A stretch of 64,000 bases of DNA from Linnemannia hyalina (taxonomy: Eukaryota > Mortierellomycota > Mortierellomycetes > Mortierellales > Mortierellaceae), in contig JAHRHY010000015.1 of the NCBI GenBank assembly GCA_019671135.1, positions 434,001 through 498,000 on the forward strand, read 5' to 3'. Of the stretch, positions 27,440 through 38,893 are shown in pieces. Positions within the stretch are counted from its first letter, which is position 1; the number at the start of each line of letters is the position of its first letter. The notes below the pieces were generated by a model. It was given only the letters and a program-made list of their open reading frames with translations. It searched no databases and was not told the DNA's origin. Made by a program: the position numbers and the translations under genes.

Positions 27440-30400
27440 ATGGACCCCGACACCGAGTCATTACTGGTGTCAACCTGCCTGGCCCTCGGAGGATTTGAAG
27501 ACAAGTCTGAAAACCTCGATGACACTTCCCGGGTCTATGTCATGGGTGATGAGTGTCTCGGTAGGTCGCAGAATGTTTTTTTTTGTAATTCATGAGAGTG
27601 TTCATATTACGACCGGTCGTAGTGAAAACAAAAAGTGGCCTATGTACTAACAAGCCATTTCATCTTTACAAATTGAACTTGGTAGAGTGTTTGAAGGATA
27701 TCAAAAAGTTTATCAAGTACTATGAGGAAGCAGGAGACAACGTGGCGCTCACATTTCTGGGAAAGATGGGTATCCTGGAGAAGGATCTCATCCCTATCAT
27801 TCTCCTCAACTCGCCCGCCGACAACAGTACCAAAGAACGACTTGTTCTTGCCTGCAGTAAGATCTCGGCACAAAAGGACGCATTGATGGAGAGGGGTTGT
27901 TGCCGCAGAGCATACCATGGTCACTAACGATATTTCTCCCACTCTTTCTCCTGTGACTATAGTTGAGCTGATGGTGCCGATGACATGGATTATTGACTAT
28001 GAGGAGCTGAAAAGGATCGCCACTGCAGAGGAAGACCACAGCATTGTAGGAAACCTGTATGAAAAGAACGAGATCTTGCGAAGCTACAAGAAGGCGTTTC
28101 TTCAACCTGGAGTTCTGGACGCTGTCTTTAATGTCCTATTGCGACCACTTCAAGTCGAGTACCGAGTTAGGACTACCAGAGACACGGCTATCATTCGTCT
28201 TGGACTCTCACTCTTCCGTAACTTGGTCGCTATCAGGGATGCTGAGGTCTCTCTGGCTGGATCTATGGATCAGTTCCTCAGTTCCATCATGCAGGTAAGA
28301 GGAATAATTCATGAACAAACAATAGAGCTCGGACGAATATTATGGAACTACTTGGTGCTGAAGGCGCTTCTAACATCCAAACACCTCCTTTTATTTATTA
28401 TCCTAGGATCAACTACTAGAGCGATTTCAACAGGAGAACGTCATGTCGTTGCTGGTGACGCTGGCGTCTTCCTCAAAGGATGCTCAGCTCGCAGAATGGA
28501 ATGCAATCATCATGGAGATCTTTTACTACATTTTCTCGGGAGTTGATCCAGAAGAGTTGATGCCAGGAGTTGTTTCGTCCACTGTACGTACATCTATGCA
28601 TTGTGCCCTCATCCAGATTCATCGAACTACTGTTCTGTATTTCGACAGATTATTGACACACTCTTTCACCGAACTTTGATTTTATAGGGCTCAGTCAGGA
28701 ATTCAAAACTGGAAGAGCTGCTGCAGAAGGAGGAGAGGGAGAAGCAAGCCCAGTCGACAGCTGGAAGGAAACGACATGATCGCTTTGGCACAACAGGAGA
28801 AGCCCGTCTCACGGTTCGTCCGCTTGATATTTTGCAGTCCGTATGCTGGCAAATTGTGGGCAGAGCGAACATTAAACTAACTCGCCTTCTTGATTTGGTA
28901 CGATCGAACGATAGGATGGACGGAGGATGGTTCTTCATCAAAAGGGTGCTCTTTTTTCGTCGATCGAAAAGCAACTGGACAATGTCAAGAAGCCCAAGGC
29001 TAAAACCAAACGTCTGAAGGTATGCTAGCACATGTCCAACGCCGGCCCATGTCGTTTACTTGTAGTTTGGATGGCAACTAATCAATGAGTTTTCTCTCTA
29101 TGATATACAGGAATTGGGCGAGTTCAAAAAGACACTCTCGAGATCAGGAGCAGAGAACCTTCGGAATATTGCGTTGACTGTGCTGGAGAGTTGCTTCAAT
29201 CGTAAGTGATCCCCTAGCAAGGACCACATGGATTACACTGTAAAATCCTCAGGATCGACTGTCGTGCTAATATCCCATTCAAACCGTTGACACATTAGCA
29301 TTGTATGAATCCATTCGCAGGGATATCGAAATGGGAAGAGAAAGGGTTAAGCCTTACCATTTGGGACAATTCCATGTCTTGATGACGTTCCTACTCCAGT
29401 TCAGACGGCTATATGTGGACAACCTGATCAAGCAACCCCGTCAGACCAAGAAGGACGTTATCGAGCAGGATATGAAGAGATTGTCGGAGATGATGAAGAC
29501 TTTCTTACGACATGAGCCCGAACGCCTCCAAGAACTGATGGCCATCGTGGATGCACAGGACTGGGGCAAATTACAGCAGCTCAGCGACAGCGCACTCTCG
29601 GCACATCAACAAGCAGTCTACGGGGCCAAGAAGGCCGAGATTATGCGTGTTCAGGAAGAGAAGCTGTCGCAACTTGAAGAGGAATACCGGAGAAGTGTCG
29701 AAGCCATGGACTATGCTTTGATTTCCACTGCAGTCGAAAAGACGAGTGTTTTTCAGATTATTCGGTACATTCGCGCACAGGTGGAACGCAATGACAAGGT
29801 ATCTCTCCTGCCACATCTGCCTTCACTTTTGCAAGGCTTCAATTGCAAAAGTTCTTTTAGTTCATGCGTTCTAATTGTCGTTTACTTTTGCGCCACCATA
29901 GGATTTGACGAATGATATCAGAAAGGCGTTGGATTGCTTCCAAGAGATGGTAGGTGGTACATCACATATGCGAGGATCACATCCGTAACTCGACACTTTT
30001 TTTCTCTGTACTAATCGAGAGTATATCTCCATTGCGTAGCTTGTGGCTCTGAATGGCATGTACAAGTCGCCAAACGAGCAGTACCGTGAAGCGTCCGACA
30101 ACGTCCAAAACAACTTGTACTATGAGGAAGGCACACTCGAGTTGTTCTTGGATCTGGTCAAAGGATACAAGAGACAATCGCCCAAGTAATTGTCTGGCCA
30201 TATATCCTTTGTTTGTCTTGACATTTGCCTTGAATGTTCTACACAGGGAGAAGATCCATGAATACTCACATTTTGTTCTGTATTTATGATAGATACTTGA
30301 TGACGCTGATCAGGATGAATCACATTCTACTCAAGACTCTGGAGACGTATTCACAGGAGAAGTCCTACATTGCCATCAACAAAAAGCATGCTACGAGGCT

Positions 30401-32854
30401 GAAGAAGAATAAAACCAGTAAGTTTATGTGGATATGGCCATAGATAAATCGCAGTGCGTGTCGAAGAAATGTTCACTAACTGCTCTTTCTACTTCTTCTG
30501 AAATAACATAGACCCCGCTTCAGAGGAAGCGGACAAAGACGGCGTCCCACAGACTGAGAACCCGGATGAACCTGCCAAGGGTCAAGAGCAAGAGGGAGAG
30601 CCTCAGCTAGAGACCGAGGATCAGCCTGAGACGCAGGATGAGCACAATAACGACCAGGATTCAGACAACGAGGAGTTGCCACTTTACACCTATAAGGAGC
30701 ATAAGTTCGTCTTCAAGGACTTTGAGAGAGTATGTTACTGTGAGCTGTAGGGCACGTGTGAGTTGGCCGAGTCAGATTTGGCTGTTGCTAACTTTAACTC
30801 TGTTTCATTCTTCTGGATACCCTGAAATAGCGATACGCAAACGAGATTGTTCTTGCCACATACTGCACTTTCTTGGAGAACTTTGCTGAGTTGAGCGACA
30901 TTCAACTTCGATGGGTGGCGGCGATGTTTTATCGTATGGCTATCAACTGTGCCAACACTGCAGTCTTCTACAAGGCATCGACTCTGCAGCTTTTTCACCA
31001 AATCCTAGACAGCGGACTGTTGGACCCCAAAGGTGACCTTGTCCGCTTCATATACCACCTGTTGCGTCAATTCTTCAAGAAGCTCCAGGAATATCCGCTC
31101 TTGGTGATCGATGTGTTTGCACCCAAGACAAGACGAATTTGCCTGGAACTGAATATTGGACGATTGGAGGCCGAGAAGACTGACATTGAGGTTTCTGCAA
31201 AGAAGGAAAAGCGGTATGTTTTTTTTTTTTGGCTATTATTTTGGCCCGTCATGGTCTCTATTCTCAGGGGTTAGGTCAGGTTGACTAACGTATCCTTTCT
31301 TGTCTAACAAACACTAATTAGACTTATGGCGACTGAATTGGAGGTCGACTCTAACAGATCGGAGGAGGAGCAGATCAAAATTGCCGTGATGGCGCTTTAC
31401 GACGAAGACAAGAGCGATCTGGTGGAGTGGGCCATCGAGGTAACTTTTGCAGCTTTAATATACGTCGGGACATGCCTGGAGGGTAGGGAGTTGTCGTGGA
31501 ATTGGTATTAACGAGACTCTATTACGCGTGTGGTTTATACTGACATTAGATTCTCAAGAACGGTATCGTGCAGCGAGAACTCATGACGTTCCGAACAGAG
31601 GACGAGTTGGCCGAGAACCCTGACTTGATGCATTCCGTTGAAGGAGTGGAGGACATACGTATGTGGTGATTGAAGCTCTGAGTAGATGTGGCGTACAACT
31701 TTTCCGCGCTTTAAAGTACTGACTTGCCTTCCTGCTTGTGATATTTATTTGCTGCAGCCATCGTTGCGAACACTCCTGCTAGACAAACATCGCTTCGCAT
31801 CGAGCCCCGCTTCCGTCTCTTGTTCAAGCTGATCAAGTTTACACGCAATGACCGTAAGTTATTATCTGCTGCCACATTCTGAAATCTTGCAGCAACGGTT
31901 TCTCTTACAGAGTGATCTTTTAAAACTCACCATTTTGGCTCTTAATTGATGGCTGCTGTAGACGGAGACGATTTCCAGTTCAAGATTCCAAAGGACCTTC
32001 CAACAGACACGATGCAGCAATTCCAGGATATCATTGAATCGGTCGATCAAGACTTATCGGCGGAGAGTACTCCGTATGACTTTGAAAACCTGATCAAGAA
32101 GATCAACAAGCCCTCGAGTAGTAGGAAGCGAGGGATTGGCGGAAGTCGCGTTATGGCTCAGCAGGAGGTTGTGGCTTACCACTCTGCAGAGTACGTTGTT
32201 GACTCTGAGGATGAGAACGATGCGTACTTTGAGGTCGAGCGGGAGCTGAGGGCTCGGAAGGCCATTGATTTCTCAGAAGCGGAGAAGAGGCACCGGGAGA
32301 TGATTGAAAACAATGAGCGGATGAAGGCTCAGAAGCTGAAGGAGGTTGCTCAGGCGAAGCGTACGGTGCTGAAAGGAACGTCTGTTTCTTTGACAGACAA
32401 CGGACACAACAGGAAGGATAGCGATGATGACGCTGGACGGCCGTCGGCTTTTCCTTCTCCTCCCCCACGTCGGAAGACCTCAGTTAATCTAGACAGCGAC
32501 GACGATAGTGATCTTAGCGATGACAAGAGCACGAGTCGACGATCCCCGCCCAAGAGCACAAGCGATGTTGAGAGTGATGATAGTCAGCCAAGTCAGGCAG
32601 CGGTTACTCCCAGGAGAGCGACCAACAATGCTGCAGTATTAAGTCGTCGTCTGGTCGATTTGGAGGACTCTGACGATGACGGTTACTCCGAGAACGAGAG
32701 CGAGCAGCAGGCGACGCAGCCACTGCCGGAGCCTTCAAGGACGCCAACCCAGACCAACAAGCGGAGAATCATCCTTGAAGACTCTGAGGATGAAGACGAC
32801 GACAATCACACGCAAGGCAGCCCCGCCAAAAAGAAGCACGCGTTTGAAGAATAA
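27440..32854 (+). CDS. TOF1: Timeless/Tof1/Swi1 replication fork protection protein
   Basis: Travels with the replication fork together with Tipin/Csm3, keeps helicase and polymerase coupled and helps the S-phase checkpoint. Start MDPDTESLLVSTCLALGGF only 175 bp after the glucosidase stop. Seen across many short introns: the Timeless N-terminal domain (ECLKDIKKFIKYYEEAG, LGKMGILEKDLIPIILL, VPMTWIIDYEEL, LRSYKKAFLQPGVLDAVF, QDQLLERF-type joins); the middle helical region (KPYHLGQFHVLMTFLLQF, about 29345-29400); FKDFERRYANEIV at the 30732/30830 join; CTFLENFAELSDIQLRWV; DLVEWAIE; RLLFKLIKFTRND. The last exon (about 31961-32854) is an acidic Ser/Asp-rich tail with repeats of the DSDDD kind, typical casein-kinase-2 targets. 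Inner exon borders were read by eye and not all proved. Confidence 0.93.
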
Positions 32855-33018
32855 AATTGCGATTTGCTATTTTGATATTTTCTGATTGAGTGTTGGAGCG
32901 CCACCAATTTTTGCTTGTTTGAGAGCTTCGTTTGAGAGGGCCGATCAAAATCGTTCATTGCATAGGCGGATGTGGTCGAGTTGGTAGGAGGGCCAGAATG
33001 AGTTATCTGGACGCTTTG

Positions 33019-33770
33019 CTACTGGAAAAGTACTCTAGAACGACGTTCCTCGCTGATGCCCACTAATAGGTTATTGTTAAAAGCCATTTTCAGACTTATC
33101 TCACAGCAACTATCGCTGGAGCCCTCATCGCTCGAATCCTCGTCACTGGAGTTCACCGAAAGGGGCATGTCGTTTAGGGAGCTAACCTTGCCATCACACT
33201 TACGTGCACTAACTTTGACTGGAGCCTCGCCGACGGAGCTCTCATTTCCTGACCTCTCTTCACTAAGCCCTTCCCTACTGGATCCCTCATCGATAGCCCC
33301 TTCATTTCGGAATCCCTCATCGTCTAAAAGGGTATTGTCGGGACTTTCTTGGATGGGCTTCGTCTTGATGCAATACCCACACCTAAATTCAACTGTCAAG
33401 TCATCGGCAACATGTATATCTTCACTACTATCGACTAATACTTCATAAGGTGTATATCCATCGCTTTGTATCTCCACACTCGCTGCCGTCCTCTGAAAAT
33501 GCGCTGTCGTCTACCGCTTGCTGTGAAAGGACTTTGACGTGCTTCTTTTCAATGCCTGGCGATCGTGAATCCTTCTCGAACTCCTCAAATACTTCCTAAT
33601 CAAGATCTACTGCCTTCCTTTTCATCTTCAAAATGTGATTGTCGATCGCCGCGAAGCGCTAATGACGAAGCTACAGTAACTTATCCAGCCGTTGGGTCTA
33701 ATCTTGTTGTGATCTCCACAGTCTTTACTCGTACACAACCATTAAGTAGTAAGCGTTGAGCTACCATTCT
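33019..33770 (-). pseudogene. Decayed coding relic, acidic Ser/Glu-rich, possible mobile-element origin
   Basis: I do not recognise a family. On the minus strand a clean stretch of 152 codons (33477..33019) is rich in Glu, Ser, Asp and Gly with a loosely repeated DEGSS / EERSGNESS pattern. Upstream, the same strand keeps coding character in shifting frames: one part reads LRGDRQSHFEDEKEGSRS, another EFEKDSRSPGIEKKHVK, with a stop after DPTAG near 33690. Frame changes and stops over about 750 bp suggest a dead gene or element. Base composition here is less C-rich than in the flanking genes. It could also be an exon of a young lineage-specific gene. Confidence 0.35.
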
Positions 33771-34379
33771 ATTCTCTATGATGGGTAACTCGTTGCTTAA
33801 TAGTCAAAGAAACAGTTTACGAATCGAGAGTACTTGAAAACGTAAAAGATCGACGCTTGATAATACGGGAATAGGCGACAACAAATAGTTTTATGCTCAA
33901 CTGTGCTAGCTCGGCGAGGTTTGAACATGATAGGATATGTGTTTGCCAAAACAAAACATGTACCAACCGCAATAGTTGGTCATTAGCACATCAGCACTCA
34001 TACTCTTTAATACAAGAGTTTAATCTATTTGACAGCTCCTCCGCTCATTCTTTTTCAAAGTCGACCGGTCTGCTGCTTAAATCACATCCAGAAGTACCTC
34101 TGGTTCCTGCATAAGAAAAAAATATCAAGTTTTAGGCAACATGTAGGTTTATTGCAAGAAAGTCACTTCCCATGCTGCCTTCAAATCAATCACATATGGT
34201 TCTGGTGAAGAAAAAAGCACGAAAGTCAGCCCCCTTGAAGGTAAAAAAAAAAAAACGAGCCGCGATGTCTGTCTTGGCAAGTGATCTAACGAAGAATGGA
34301 TGGAAGGTCAATGTTGTTAATGTTGGAACCAAATGTCCTTCAATGAATTATATATACACCTGGGATTTTATGTTTACCT
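33771..34379. other. AT-rich spacer downstream of the Crinkler-like gene
   Basis: About 600 bp, more AT-rich than the rest of the window. I see no gene, RNA or repeat that I can support. Confidence 0.4.
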
Positions 34380-37220
34380 TTACTTTGCTAGCACGTATTT
34401 GATCAGTTTCTTCAAGTAAAGAATGTCTTCCTTCTTCTCCTCGATACCTTCGTAAAAAAAGTCGTCGATGTTTGACAAGTCGATGTGAACCATCACATCC
34501 TCAGTGCCGGTAGCGGGGTCCCTCTTGACATGGGTAGCCAGCTGTACGCCCTGAACCCTAGGAAGTTCGAGATGAATGCGGAGGATGCCTTTGATTTTGT
34601 TGGGCACAACGGAAGCGACAAAAGCGTCACGGATCCTTTCCAACGATGGGTTCATTCTGACTCCATCTGCTCGCAAGAAGCTGCATCGAATGTCGCTGGA
34701 AGTTTCGTTCTTCTGATGGTCGGTTTGCGGTATATCATTGCCATAGATCTTGATAGCGAGGGAGCCAGCATAACGGTTGTCGGAGAAGAACCATGCTGCA
34801 TCCTGGCGCGTACCAGATTGCTGAACCAGCAGCTTGTTCGAGGGACGGTTGATGAGGAAATTGAGATCAGCCTCAGTATTGTCGGCTCCGTACCCAAATC
34901 CATGCGCCGTGTTGATTTCGTCGATCTGAAGCTTCTGTCCGCTGCACCATGCAGGCAATTCGATACCTTGAAGGAAAGGGAGATCTGCAAGATGCCAGTT
35001 GTTAAAGCGTCGCAGTGATTGTCGAACGAGTGGCTCCAGTGCATTTCCTTTGGCCGATGACTTGACGCCGAAATGCTCAATAATTCCGTTAAGCTGACGG
35101 AGTTGTGCCGAAAATCCGAGATCCACATTCGAATGTTCCAGCTCTTCCTCCACCACCTCGACCACGAGTGACTCGTCCATGAGCCAATGAACACTGCCGC
35201 TATGCACTCGCAGAGCACACAAGGCGTTATCCATGAACTTGACTTGAGCTTTTCTTGCAAACCATACCTTGCCGCCTTGGAGCTTGAATGCCAACACCAT
35301 ACGGCCGAGTAGATGCACGACCTCGCCGGTCGTGTCGCCGCCCAGAAGCTCTCGCACTCTACCACGCAGTTGAATACTCACTAGATTAATCGCTGAATCG
35401 AACGCTTTCTCTAGCCTGGCTTGTTTGGTGTGGGGGTTGGTGTGATTGAGTTTGAAAAGCTCGCGGATAACGCTGACCGAAAATTGGGCCCTCCCTGTGA
35501 GCTTCCGGAGCTTGTCATGTGGGATGGTGCAGCCAGAAGTATCAATAAGTTTCGATAATACGTGCTCCACGTCTTGGTCGTCAAACAAAGGGAACCGCAT
35601 GATGCTATGAAATCTTGTACGCATGCCGACTGCCGGGTACACGTTGTCCTCACCCTGCAACGACAGCGACGTTCCAAGTACCACCAATGTTGCACGCACG
35701 TTTCCCAGTGTTGCGCGGAGAGGCGTGAGAAACCCGCGACTATATATCTCTTCTTCAGCTCCCCTTTGCGGTCGAAGAGTTCATCAGTTTTGTTTATCGC
35801 AGTTGGTGAGATAAATGTCCTGGGCAAAATAAGTTTTTCTGCGACCTGGGCTTTGTCGAGAGCCACCACCAGTCCCTGTTGATGTCGATTAAGTTGGGTT
35901 GCCAGTTTATCCTGCGTAAGGTCCAGCATGTCACTGATCGTCGTGGGTTCAAACACATACAGCATATTGACCAATGTTCCAATCGTCACGGCTCCTCCAA
36001 TGATCTGCTCACGGAAGAACTGCTCTGGCGTGAGTTGAGCATCGTTGGTGAGGAGAAGCTGTAGGAATAATAGTCGTGCCAAGAACTCGAGCTCCACACG
36101 ATCCCCTGCAAGCATTTTCAGGCGTAAGTCGTTGTCCATCTGTTGTTTTGTTGAACTTGGTGTCGGAAGCTCGTGCCACATCTGCTCGACATCTCTTACA
36201 AGGGTAGAAAAGTTCCGATCCTTGAAGTCTGATTGGTCTAGGGCGTGCGGGCTTGAACACACGAAGAATACAACAAAGTGCGTCCTTGCTAGATCGATCA
36301 CCGTCGCAGTCTTTCCGGAACCTGATCGACCAACCAAGGCCACTACGCTGAGATTAGTCGTCTTGCCGATGTCGCTCTCGACAATCTCACGCAGCGTCTT
36401 GTTATCACTTGACGTCGATTCCTTGTCCAGCACCATTCCTAGCATCGCTTCCTTCATGGTACTCGCCGTGGTTCCGTATGGCAGGGCATTTTTATAGAAC
36501 GGCCCTAGCCGTTCCTTTTGAGCTGTCTCGACATTTGTTGCATCGACAGTATGCCAGACGTGAAGTTGACTTGCGTCCTTGATGATTAGTGCCAGTTCTT
36601 TCTCAAGGCTGTCATAGGGAATATATCTCTTTGGGATAGGAGTTGCTGTGGTATTAAAAACGAGAAAAGAATAGACGTGGCTTTAGAGAAGTATGACGTG
36701 ATGTGTAAGACGAATACAAAACACTGTTGCTGCACTTACCAGACATCGGCGTGCCATGAAGACATTCATCTGAGAGGTGGCCAGAGAGGCAAGTGGAAAT
36801 ACGGGTAGGGATAGGTGCAGGGACTATGTTAGTGCAACAGGACGCGTGAATTGAGGTTAGCAAGAGGAACAAGCTCATGCGCAGGGTATGAGTAAGAGCA
36901 AAGCGCGTTTGATTACCTGGAGCGGGCCGTTGGACGATGATGTAGGTGTTGTCGTCGGGACTCGCGGCAAACAGCGTGGAAAGGACTGCTCTAGGGTTGT
37001 TCAGCTCTGTCTTGTCGTGGATGGTTCCGTCGTCATGAATGGAGACACGGCAGAGGGTGAGCTTGTTTGCATCACCATCGCGGAAATCGTTGGGTTTCTT
37101 GCGTACGATTGCGTCTTTGAGGTCGTCGACGTCATGCGACGGTGGGATGTCCCTGATCTTGAAGGCATCCTTCATAGGTTCGCCATCAACAAGACAGTAC
37201 AGGGTCAGGTTGTCGGTCAT
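34380..37220 (-). CDS. Crinkler (CRN)-like protein: ubiquitin-like header, P-loop NTPase, nuclease-like C-terminus; apparent frameshift
   Basis: CRN proteins are secreted or nuclear effectors known from oomycetes and from early-diverging fungi. Exon 1 (37220..36917) encodes the header: NLTLYCLVDGE, then DVDDLKDAIVRKK and DANKLTLCRVSI, the LTLxC...LWRVSI pattern of CRN N-termini, here without a visible signal peptide. Exon 2 is 30 nt (36769..36740); exon 3 runs 36645..34380. The middle has a Walker A motif, VALVGRSGSGKTATVID, followed by an NTPase-like region. At about 35761-35764 (CCCC on the plus strand) the frame changes: the upstream part reads in one frame to FDRKGEL, and similarity-like coding resumes in another from YSRGFLTPLRATL. 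The exon sum leaves one base missing, which fits a one-base loss in that run. The C-terminal half has an Asp...IK pair (RQDAAWFF, LAIKIYG) as in PD-(D/E)xK nucleases. Real mutation, sequencing error or unusual splicing cannot be told apart here. Confidence 0.75.
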
Positions 37221-37430
37221 GGTTCTGCGAAGAATCAGTGGAAATGGGGTGAAGAAGGCTGGAAGGTGAAGGATATGGAGAAGTCGAGGGGTGAAAGAAA
37301 AAAAAAGCGAAGGGATGAAAGAGGGTGTGAAATTAAAAGGAAAGAAAGAAGGGCGTGGTAACGGCAGCGAAGGCGATGAAGGTAATGGGGAGATGACCAA
37401 TTTCGGGCCAGCTGTCGCGTCCACTGACCT

Positions 37431-37486
37431 TGTTTTGCTACTATTGTTTTGCCACCATTGTTTTGCCACCATTGTTTTGCTATCAT
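37431..37486. repeat. Tandem 14-bp repeat, four copies, upstream of the Crinkler-like gene
   Basis: Four head-to-tail copies of TGTTTTGC(T/C)A(C/T)(C/T)AT occupy 37431-37444, 37445-37458, 37459-37472 and 37473-37486. The two middle copies are identical. The array is 211-266 bp before the CRN start codon, so it lies in its leader or proximal promoter. Confidence 0.85.
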
Positions 37487-37699
37487 GGATGGTGGTAACA
37501 AAACAAATGAAGTCATTGCACCACGCATACAAACACACACAGACATATTCATTCGACACACATAGCCAAGTATGAGGGACAAAAAGGCAAAGAAAAAATA
37601 ATACACATGTGCAGACAAAAGAGACAGACAGAGAAAGAGCGAGATGTATGGAAAGATAGCGAAAGAGATAGTCTTTTTTATTTCAAGTCGTATGCACTT

Positions 37700-38893
37700 T
37701 TAGTACTTCTGCTTTGGTCGTTGTTTACTGTTATCCTTCTTTCCAGGAAGACAGCACGCATAGTCAACCAATTGTTTAACGAGACGAATGGTTTCCTCAT
37801 TCATAAGGGCGTCTCGAGAAGAGCGCGAGAAGGACTCCACTAGAGCACGAACGCTATCGTGCATACGATTTTGTTCATGCTCCTCTTTGGTGATCTCGTC
37901 TCGCTCGATGTTTTCCTCCTTGAAGTCTATAGCAGTCGTGTCGGCAGTTCTTGAGACACAGTCCGAACGCTCCTGGCGCCTCTCCCTCCAATAGGCGTCA
38001 TAGATGTTAGCAATGTCGACAGGTGTAACAAAGTTATCGCGCGAAAGTGTCCCCTCAGAGAGGCGGCTTTAGAGAACATCGGAATGGAGGGTAAGTTTGT
38101 CCTTGATGGCTCGTATTCCCAAGCCCAGCTTGATGTAGCTTAGGATTTCCTCTCGGAGTGGCTTGCTAATACGCAGGTGCTGAAATCCCTCAAGCTCGCC
38201 TAAGACGTGGCCTGTATGGCGGCCATAATATGTCAAACGAACACGCTTGCTCGAATTGATAACAGGGTAGCCAGGAGCTGGGGGATGATCGTCCTTGAAC
38301 TTGTGGACATAGACACGAGCGAGGCATCCCATGTGCCTGGAAGACTTAAAAACCTGGCGACGCTTTTTACCCTCAGCCTTCTTCTTGATCTCGGGCTTGC
38401 CGGCGCAATGACAGTACCAGGTCTCTGTGTACAAGAATGGACTGGCCTCCGAGCAAACTTCACTCGTCTCCTACCGCCAGTGAAACAGGTGCTGTGCTAT
38501 CCATCTCAAGCCAGTCTTCGTACGTTCGCTCGGAGAAGTAAAACATCTTGGGCTCGCAATCGAAATATACGCCTCTCGGGGAATAAGGCTTCTGCAAAGT
38601 GACAAGAGGATACGGAATAGAACCTTCAAGCCATGGAGCATCACCAGCGAGGCGCGCCTAAGGGTTTTAAGGGCGGCGGGTTCGTCTCGGTATACAGCTG
38701 CAAGCGTCTCTTGCTCTTCTTTGGCACCGGCGCCGCCTTGTTCCTTTTCCTCTTCCCTCAAAGCAGAAGCTATTCCTGGAAGGGGATCAAGGAACTCAGC
38801 TACATCCTCTTCACGAAGGTCATCGATTCCGCAAGGCTGGAATGTCAAGGTTGGCAAAGGGTTGTCCTGTTTATTGTCCATATGGGCTAACAC
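37700..38893 (-). pseudogene. Decayed transposase-like gene fragment (N-terminal part of a MULE/FAR1-like protein)
   Basis: Read on the minus strand, coding character runs from about 38893 to a final stop at 37702, but is broken. An acidic start (PCGIDDLREEDVAEFLDPL) shifts frame into YFDCEPKMFYFSERTYEDWL. After a stop and another shift it becomes FLYTETWYCHCAGKPEIKKK and MGCLARVYVHKFKDDH, then LRISKPLREEILSYIKLGLG, a TAA after HSDVL, and same-frame coding SRDNFVTPVDIANIYDAYW. The order Cys/His segment, GCLARV segment, then a 'roads to a helical linker' part resembles the DNA-binding N-terminus of Mutator-like (MULE/FAR1) transposases. No transposase core follows, and I see no terminal inverted repeats. 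Family assignment is tentative; that it is broken is seen directly. Confidence 0.45.

Noticed and set aside
32962..32990. Second tRNA-like 5' half (GCGGATGTGGTCGAGTTGG)
   Set aside because: No complementary 3' half or B box follows within about 100 bp; at most a fragment or chance.
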